A stretch of DNA of 10,952 nucleotides from Eubacterium sp. GTDB lineage: Bacteria > Bacillota > Clostridia > Lachnospirales > Lachnospiraceae. The stretch lies in assembly GCA_020844525.1 (NCBI GenBank), contig JAJGAH010000038.1, positions 1-10,952 of the forward strand, written 5' to 3'. The notes under the pieces were generated by a model. It searched no databases. It saw only the letters and a list, made by a program, of their open reading frames with translations, and was not told the DNA's origin. Made by a program: the position numbers and the translations under genes. Numbering within the stretch: position 1 is the stretch's first letter; each line of letters opens with the position of its first letter. Below are positions 6,469 through 10,952 of this stretch, piece by piece.

Positions 6469-7704
6469 TCATGCCTTCTTCATGCGCAGAATGTCGCAAA
6501 GATCCGTTCTGTGACCAAGATCCACATGAAGCTCCTGCTGCGGGTGCGGAGCGGATTCCATCGGTTTTCCCTCTGCATCGTAAATCGCCCGCACCGTGAC
6601 AAGATCATTTGTGCCATCCGGCTTCATGATTTCAATTCTGTCTCCTGTGCAGAACTTGTTTTTCTGATTTATAACGGCAAACCCGTCCGCATCCACATCC
6701 GACACAACTCCCAGATATGTGTAATTCGTAATGTAGGTATTGCTGTCATAAATCTGGTCTTCCTCTGATGGCTTCCCATAAAAGAAGCCTGTTGTAAACC
6801 TGCGGAACGTACAATCCGCAATCTGTTCCCTGTACCATGGAAGATTCTTCTGATAGAGTGCAGGGTCCTCGAAATAATCATCAATTGCCTTTCGATAGGT
6901 TCGTGCAACCGTTGCTACATACAGAGCCGTTTTCATCCTGCCCTCGATTTTGTAGCTGTCAATCCCGGCAGAGACGAGGTCTGGAATATGCTCTATCATG
7001 CACAGATCCTTGGAATTGAAAATAAAGGTTCCCCTTTCATTTTCTTCAATCGGAAGATACTCTCCCGGCCTGCTTTCCTCCATCACCGCATATTTCCAGC
7101 GGCAGGGATGTGTACAGGCACCCTGATTGGCGTCTCTCCCTGTAAAATAATTGGAAAGAAGACATCTCCCGGAATAGGAGATACACATTGCACCATGTAT
7201 AAAGGTCTCAATCTCCATATCCTCCGGCATTTGTCTGCGCATCTCACCAATCTCCTGCAGGGAGAGCTCACGTGCAGTCACAATACGTGCTGCTCCCTGT
7301 CTGTACCAGAATTGCGCCGCAGCCCAGTTTGTATTGTTTGCTTGTGTACTGATGTGCCGCTCAATGCCCGGACACTCCTCACCGGCAATGTCAAACACGC
7401 CGGGATCCGCAATGATCAGCGCATCCGGATGCATCGCATACAGCTCTCTGAGGTAAATCCGGATTCCCTCCAGGTCCTCATTGTGGGCCAGAATATTCAC
7501 TGTCACATGTACACGTACACCATGTGCATGTGCATAGCGGATTCCCTCCTCCATATCCTCGCGGCTGAAATTCTTTGCCTTTGCACGAAGCCCGTAAACA
7601 TCGCCTCCGATATAGACCGCATCAGCACCAAAGGCAACCGCCACCTTCAAGACCTCCAGGCAGCTTGCCGGAATCAGCAGCTCCGGTTTTCCATTTGCAA
7701 GCAT
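6469..7704 (-). CDS. trhP: U32-family protein, TrhP/YrrO type (tRNA U34 hydroxylation)
   Basis: This protein of 411 residues is often annotated as a peptidase or collagenase-like U32 protein, but relatives (E. coli TrhP/YegQ, B. subtilis YrrN and YrrO) are needed for prephenate-dependent formation of 5-hydroxyuridine at tRNA position 34. The TIM-barrel start (PELLIPASCLEVLKVAVAFGADAVYIGG, about 7-34) and the complete U32 signature ETFIHGAMCISYSGRCLLS (166-184) are visible. Four cysteines (Cys174, Cys181, Cys197, Cys201) fit the iron-sulfur site proposed for the family. The C-terminal part (about 325-410) resembles the usual beta-barrel extension. It begins 12 nt after the methyltransferase stop with a GAGAGG ribosome binding site. 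B. subtilis has two U32 genes here; only the YrrO-length one is present. The link to trmR is my main reason for choosing the tRNA role over other U32 functions. Confidence 0.85.
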   Translation of the reverse strand: MLANGKPELLIPASCLEVLKVAVAFGADAVYIGGDVYGLRAKAKNFSREDMEEGIRYAHAHGVRVHVTVNILAHNEDLEGIRIYLRELYAMHPDALIIADPGVFDIAGEECPGIERHISTQANNTNWAAAQFWYRQGAARIVTARELSLQEIGEMRRQMPEDMEIETFIHGAMCISYSGRCLLSNYFTGRDANQGACTHPCRWKYAVMEESRPGEYLPIEENERGTFIFNSKDLCMIEHIPDLVSAGIDSYKIEGRMKTALYVATVARTYRKAIDDYFEDPALYQKNLPWYREQIADCTFRRFTTGFFYGKPSEEDQIYDSNTYITNYTYLGVVSDVDADGFAVINQKNKFCTGDRIEIMKPDGTNDLVTVRAIYDAEGKPMESAPHPQQELHVDLGHRTDLCDILRMKKA

Positions 7705-7716
7705 AATTTTCCTCTC

Positions 7717-8361
7717 TTACTCTTTCATAACAGAAATTGAAATTCCATCTCCAAGCGGAACAATACTGGTATCCAGTCTTGGATCATCCTTCAATGCCCG
7801 CAGATATGCCCGCATCCTTTTATAAATTGTGCGGTTTCTGCGTTCTACAACGTAATGCGATTCAATAAGGTCTCCATCCTGCAGAACATTGTCGGAGACC
7901 AGTACGCTGCCGGGATGCATCAGCCGTATAATTTCCGGCAGGAAATGAATATACTGCCCCTTCGCCGCATCCATAAAGATAAAATCAAAGGGATCCGCAA
8001 GCGTCTGCAAGACCTCCATTGCGTCTCCCTCCAACAGTGTGATCTGGTCCTGATAACCAGATCTTTGAATGTTCTCCCTGGCGGCCAGGATTCTCTTCGG
8101 ATAATTCTCTATTGTTGTAATCCTGCAATTTTTCTTTCCGTAAACCGCCATAAAAATAGACGAAAAACCGACAGCTGCACCCACCTCCAGGATTTTCTCC
8201 GGCTTTTGAATGTCCAGAAAAACCTTCAGAAAGCTCTGCATTTCTCTCCGGATAATCGGAACTCCTTCTGCTCTGGCTTTCTTCTGAAGCTCCTCCAGAA
8301 AAGGCGTATACCCATGATCCAGAGCATTGATAAAAGTTATCATCCGTTCATCTACTATCAT
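7717..8361 (-). CDS. trmR: TrmR-type SAM-dependent O-methyltransferase (tRNA 5-hydroxyuridine)
   Basis: This class I methyltransferase has 214 residues and belongs to the family that contains caffeoyl-CoA/catechol O-methyltransferases and B. subtilis TrmR (YrrM). TrmR methylates 5-hydroxyuridine at tRNA position 34 to 5-methoxyuridine, which widens wobble decoding. The SAM site is ILEVGAAVGFSS (57-68), with TIEN (83-86) and EGDA (111-114). Metal and substrate residues are in FMDAAKG (129-135, Asp131) and VSDNVL (155-160, Asp157, Asn158). The ATG has GGAG 7 nt upstream. A second Met at residue 7 is less well placed. The U32 gene follows at once, so hydroxylation and methylation are likely made together. 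The family also acts on small phenolics; the neighbour is what favours tRNA. Confidence 0.87.
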   Translation of the reverse strand: MIVDERMITFINALDHGYTPFLEELQKKARAEGVPIIRREMQSFLKVFLDIQKPEKILEVGAAVGFSSIFMAVYGKKNCRITTIENYPKRILAARENIQRSGYQDQITLLEGDAMEVLQTLADPFDFIFMDAAKGQYIHFLPEIIRLMHPGSVLVSDNVLQDGDLIESHYVVERRNRTIYKRMRAYLRALKDDPRLDTSIVPLGDGISISVMKE

Positions 8362-8391
8362 TACAATACTCCAGGTTTCACTTTGTCTCTG

Positions 8392-8409
8392 ATATCATAT
8401 ACATGATAT
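8392..8409. repeat. Short dyad between the MltG-like gene and trmR
   Basis: ATATCAT and ATGATAT are perfect 7-bp inverted arms around a 4-nt centre. They sit in the 57-nt spacer, about 30 nt upstream of the trmR start. The dyad is A/T-rich and short. It might be an operator or a weak RNA stem, or chance. No T-run follows that would make it a terminator. Confidence 0.4.
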
Positions 8410-8418
8410 TCTCTCCGT

Positions 8419-8880
8419 TTATTCACCATTATCAGAAGAAGCGGAGACAACATCTGCAGCATTTTCACCCTGCTCTGTGTCCTCCTGCTGACAAAGAACC
8501 GGAATCATCTGATCCGCGGTCATGGATGTACGCAGTGTATAGGTTCCAGGCAGAATTTCCCCGTGATATCCGGAAAGCAGTTCCTGCACGACAAAAGCGT
8601 CTGCGCTTTCATCCAATAATCCGCTTGAAATAAGAAGCTTTCCGATCTGCCGAACAGACATATCATCTGTAATGGTAACTGTCACAGCACGCCCATCTCC
8701 TGTGTCAACCGCCTTTTCATCAAAGATCTCATAGCCCAGAGAATAAGCCCGTGTGCCCAGATAGATCAGCACCATGATCAATGCAAGGATTACAAGGATC
8801 TTCAACACGCCCTTGATGCCTCCAAGCGCAATTCTGTAACCAAGGCTATCCTCGTTTTCCTCTTTATCCCTTGCTGCCAT
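8419..8880 (-). CDS. Short membrane-anchored MltG-like protein without catalytic domain
   Basis: The 153-residue product has a charged cytoplasmic N-terminus, one transmembrane helix (about 23-47, KGVLKILVILALIMVLIYLG) and an outer domain at about 66-130. That domain resembles the LysM-like part of MltG/YceG: VTVTITDDMSVRQIGKLLISSGLL, then GEILPGTYTLRTSMTADQMIPVL. Full MltG (about 340 residues) is an endolytic murein transglycosylase; here the catalytic domain with its glutamate is absent and the protein ends in an acidic, Ser/Asp-rich tail. I choose ATG at 8880 because AAGGAG sits 9 nt upstream; the TTG at 8886 lies too close to it. In B. subtilis the MltG homologue YrrL precedes yrrM, so the position fits. 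A role in sensing or regulating peptidoglycan is inferred only. Confidence 0.8.
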   Translation of the reverse strand: MAARDKEENEDSLGYRIALGGIKGVLKILVILALIMVLIYLGTRAYSLGYEIFDEKAVDTGDGRAVTVTITDDMSVRQIGKLLISSGLLDESADAFVVQELLSGYHGEILPGTYTLRTSMTADQMIPVLCQQEDTEQGENAADVVSASSDNGE

Positions 8881-8981
8881 TCGCAAAAGCTCCTTTTCTC
8901 ACTATTGACGTTTTCCGCTGATGTCACGGTGAAGACAATGATAATGCCTCTGTTCGCTGTATCCTGCATTTCCGGCAGATC

Positions 8982-9311
8982 TCATACCGGAAGCTCAAGA
9001 TGAATTTCTGAACTGATGGTATCAACAACCTGCTGGACCATCCTGCAGACCGCACCCTCGGCATCAAGAAAATCGGCTGCAATTTCATTGCGAAGCAGAG
9101 GGGAATACTCGGAAATCACATAATCAGTCTCATCATACAGGTCTCTTCCGGAGGTCTGCATCTCATAAACCTTTCTCCGGTATTCATTGATTTTCTGCCT
9201 GAGCTCCGGCATATCCTTCAGCTGCTCCGATAGAGAACAGTAACGCTTGTAAGCCTCACTGTTCTCCAGTGTCCGAACAAGCTCCTCCGTCTTCTCCCTC
9301 ACCTGGTCCAT
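8982..9311 (-). CDS. YlbF/YmcA-family helical protein
   Basis: The product has 109 residues and is predicted all-helical, with the charged repeats and the KDMPELRQKINEYRRKVYE segment (about 32-50) typical of the YlbF/YmcA family. In B. subtilis YlbF and YmcA join YaaT in a complex that alters RNase Y processing and promotes competence, sporulation and biofilm formation. An ATG 57 nt upstream would give 128 residues but lies inside rnj; ATG at 9311 is preferred because GGAGG lies 7 nt upstream and it starts 2 nt after the rnj stop. Tight coupling to rnj suggests a link to RNA decay. I cannot tell from sequence whether it is closer to YlbF or YmcA. A 101-nt spacer follows before the MltG-like gene, in which I see no clear signal apart from that gene's ribosome binding site. 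Confidence 0.85.
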   Translation of the reverse strand: MDQVREKTEELVRTLENSEAYKRYCSLSEQLKDMPELRQKINEYRRKVYEMQTSGRDLYDETDYVISEYSPLLRNEIAADFLDAEGAVCRMVQQVVDTISSEIHLELPV

Positions 9312-9313
9312 GC

Positions 9314-10952
9314 CTATGCCTCCATAATGATTGGCAGTATCATGGGATTCCGCTGTGTACGCTTCCATACAAAACTGCTGAGCGCATCCTTGATGGATGA
9401 CTTCAGTTTTCCCCAGTCTGTAATTCTTCTCTCCAGACAGTCATTCAAGGCGTCCTCAACAATAAGCTTTGCCTCATCCATAAGATCTTCAGACTCTCTG
9501 ACATAGACAAAGCCCCTGGACACAATATCCGGTCCTGCCAGAATCTGTCTTCCGTAACGATCCAGTGTGAGAACCACAATCAGAATACCATCCTCTGAAA
9601 GATGCTGTCTGTCTCTGAGCACAATATTGCCCACATCTCCGACACCCAGTCCGTCGACCATGATCTCGCCAGTTTCCACTTTTCCGGTTACCGCGGCGGA
9701 ATTCTGGTCGAGTTCCAGTACATCGCCGGTCTTCATGACAAAGATATTTTCCTTCGGAATTCCCAGCTGGAGCGCAAGATTTTTCTGCGCAATCAGATGA
9801 CGGTACTCTCCATGCACCGGTATCGCATACTTCGGCTTTACCAGCGAATAAATCAGCTTGATATCCTCCTGGCAGGCGTGACCGGACACATGGACATCCT
9901 GGAAGATAACCTCTGCACCCTTTTCATACAGCTCATTGATTACATTAGATACTGCCTTCTCATTCCCCGGAATCGGATGTGAGGAGAATACAATCAGGTC
10001 TCCCGGCTTAATGGTTACCTTCTTGTGAATATCAGCCGCCATACGGGACAGGGCCGCCATCGACTCTCCCTGGCTTCCGGTCGTAACCAGAACCATCTGA
10101 TTGTCTGGATAATTTCTCATCTGATTGATATCCACAAGGGTATTATCCGGCACATTCAGATAGCCCAGCTCCTGAGCAATGGAAATAATATTCACCATGC
10201 TTCTGCCCTCGACCACGACTTTTCGGCCAAACTTACAGGCAGAATTTATAATCTGCTGCACACGGTCCACATTGGACGCAAAGGTAGCGATAATCAGTCT
10301 CTGGTCCCTGTGCTCGGAAAAGATCTGATCAAAGGTCCGGCCAACCGTGCGCTCTGACATGGTATAGCCCGGTCTCTCCGCATTGGTGCTGTCACACATC
10401 AGGGCAAGAACACCCTTCTTTCCAATCTCAGCAAAGCGCTGCAGATCAATCGCATCTCCGAACACCGGTGTATAATCCACCTTGAAGTCACCGGTGTGCA
10501 CTACCGTACCTGCTGGAGAATAGATCGCCAGTGCTGCGGCATCCTGAATACTGTGGTTTGTTTTGATAAATTCGATGCGAAAACGCCCGAGATTAATGGA
10601 TTGGCCGAATCTGATCGTCTTCAGCTTAGTGGTCTTGAGCATATCATGCTCTTCCAGCTTATGACTTATCAATCCGATCGTCAGCTTCGTTGCATAAATC
10701 GGAACATTGATTTCTCTGAGCACATAGGGAAGGGCGCCGATATGGTCCTCATGTCCGTGCGTAATCACAAAGCCCTTCACCTTTCGAATATTCTGTTTTA
10801 AATACGTGATATCCGGGATCACAAGATCAATTCCGAGCATGTCATCATCCGGGAAGGCCAGTCCGCAATCGACAACCACAATACTGTCCTCATACTCAAA
10901 GGCAGTAATGTTCATGCCGATTTCCTCCAGACCGCCCAGCGGAATGATCTTC
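9314..10952 (-). CDS. rnj: Ribonuclease J (5' end outside window)
   Basis: RNase J is a metallo-beta-lactamase/beta-CASP nuclease with 5'-to-3' exonuclease and endonuclease activity, central to mRNA turnover and rRNA maturation in Bacillota. The frame is open to the window edge: 12 codons (KIIPLGGLEEIG) precede the first in-window ATG at 10915, and since family members have this GGLGEIG-type motif near residue 15, that ATG is internal and only a short N-terminus is missing. About 545 residues are visible (B. subtilis RNase J1: 555). Zinc ligands lie in HGHEDHIG (near 10755), HTGDFKVD, SGHACQED and HGEYRHL. The C-terminus NPMILPIIMEA matches the family's end, so the gene is intact there. The 545-plus length argues against the longer paralogs with basic tails. 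It leads the run that ends with the U32 gene. Confidence 0.96.
   Translation of the reverse strand, partial: KIIPLGGLEEIGMNITAFEYEDSIVVVDCGLAFPDDDMLGIDLVIPDITYLKQNIRKVKGFVITHGHEDHIGALPYVLREINVPIYATKLTIGLISHKLEEHDMLKTTKLKTIRFGQSINLGRFRIEFIKTNHSIQDAAALAIYSPAGTVVHTGDFKVDYTPVFGDAIDLQRFAEIGKKGVLALMCDSTNAERPGYTMSERTVGRTFDQIFSEHRDQRLIIATFASNVDRVQQIINSACKFGRKVVVEGRSMVNIISIAQELGYLNVPDNTLVDINQMRNYPDNQMVLVTTGSQGESMAALSRMAADIHKKVTIKPGDLIVFSSHPIPGNEKAVSNVINELYEKGAEVIFQDVHVSGHACQEDIKLIYSLVKPKYAIPVHGEYRHLIAQKNLALQLGIPKENIFVMKTGDVLELDQNSAAVTGKVETGEIMVDGLGVGDVGNIVLRDRQHLSEDGILIVVLTLDRYGRQILAGPDIVSRGFVYVRESEDLMDEAKLIVEDALNDCLERRITDWGKLKSSIKDALSSFVWKRTQRNPMILPIIMEA
9319..9323 (-). promoter_or_regulatory. Ribosome binding site of the YlbF-family gene inside the end of rnj
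   Basis: GGAGG (9323-9319) is formed by the last two sense codons of rnj region (ATG GAG GCA, then TAG). Seven nucleotides separate it from the ATG at 9311. Its placement inside rnj implies that translation of the two genes is coupled, and it rules out the longer start at 9368. Confidence 0.8.

Noticed and set aside
6328..6768. Open reading frame of 146 codons on the plus strand across the 91-nt inverted repeat
   Set aside because: It runs from the spacer into the 3' end of the U32 gene in antisense, has no ribosome binding site, and its N-terminal part is just the translated repeat arms.
9312..9368. Longer start (ATG at 9368) for the YlbF-family gene
   Set aside because: It would overlap rnj by 55 nt and lacks a ribosome binding site, whereas the ATG at 9311 has GGAGG at 7 nt.

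Overview
The window looks like a chromosomal housekeeping stretch from a low-to-mid GC Gram-positive bacterium of the class Clostridia, most likely Lachnospiraceae or a relative. The evidence is a full-length CodY with the invariant Bacillota DNA-reading helix, an RNase J, strong GGAGG-type ribosome binding sites, and the gene order. No species assignment is possible from the sequence alone. Every gene I accept is on the minus strand, so transcription runs from high to low coordinates. I see no rRNA, tRNA, CRISPR array, transposase, phage gene or plus-strand gene.

The upstream block (10952 down to 6469) is a tight run of five genes: rnj (5' end outside the window), a YlbF/YmcA-family gene whose ribosome binding site lies inside the end of rnj, a short membrane protein resembling the non-catalytic N-terminal half of MltG, an O-methyltransferase of the TrmR (YrrM) family, and a U32-family protein of the TrhP (YrrO) type. 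The last three match the B. subtilis yrrL-yrrM-yrrN-yrrO order. TrhP-type proteins support hydroxylation of wobble uridine 34 in tRNA and TrmR methylates the product to 5-methoxyuridine, so the block joins mRNA decay to tRNA wobble modification.

The only gene-free stretch above 300 bases (6073-6468) is AT-rich. It holds two adjacent inverted repeats: a 17-bp perfect one that can fold with its interior into a hairpin of about 91 nt, and a 10-bp one ending in a T-run on the minus strand. It probably ends the upstream block and carries the leader of the next one.

The middle block (6072 down to 3467) is comM-dprA, coupled by an ATGA stop/start overlap. Both products act on incoming DNA in natural transformation (ComM branch migration, DprA RecA loading). 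Next comes topA (3294-1216), with its own promoter and three 11-bp direct repeats further upstream, and then codY (970-164), with its own extended -10 promoter, candidate CodY boxes, a 5'-terminal leader stem and a strong intrinsic terminator. I recognise nothing in positions 1-109.

This is mainly a conserved region. I found no convincing undescribed multi-gene system. The points most worth a second look are the 91-nt hairpin element, the diverged effector pocket of CodY, the codY leader, the repeats upstream of topA, and the catalytically empty MltG-like protein.
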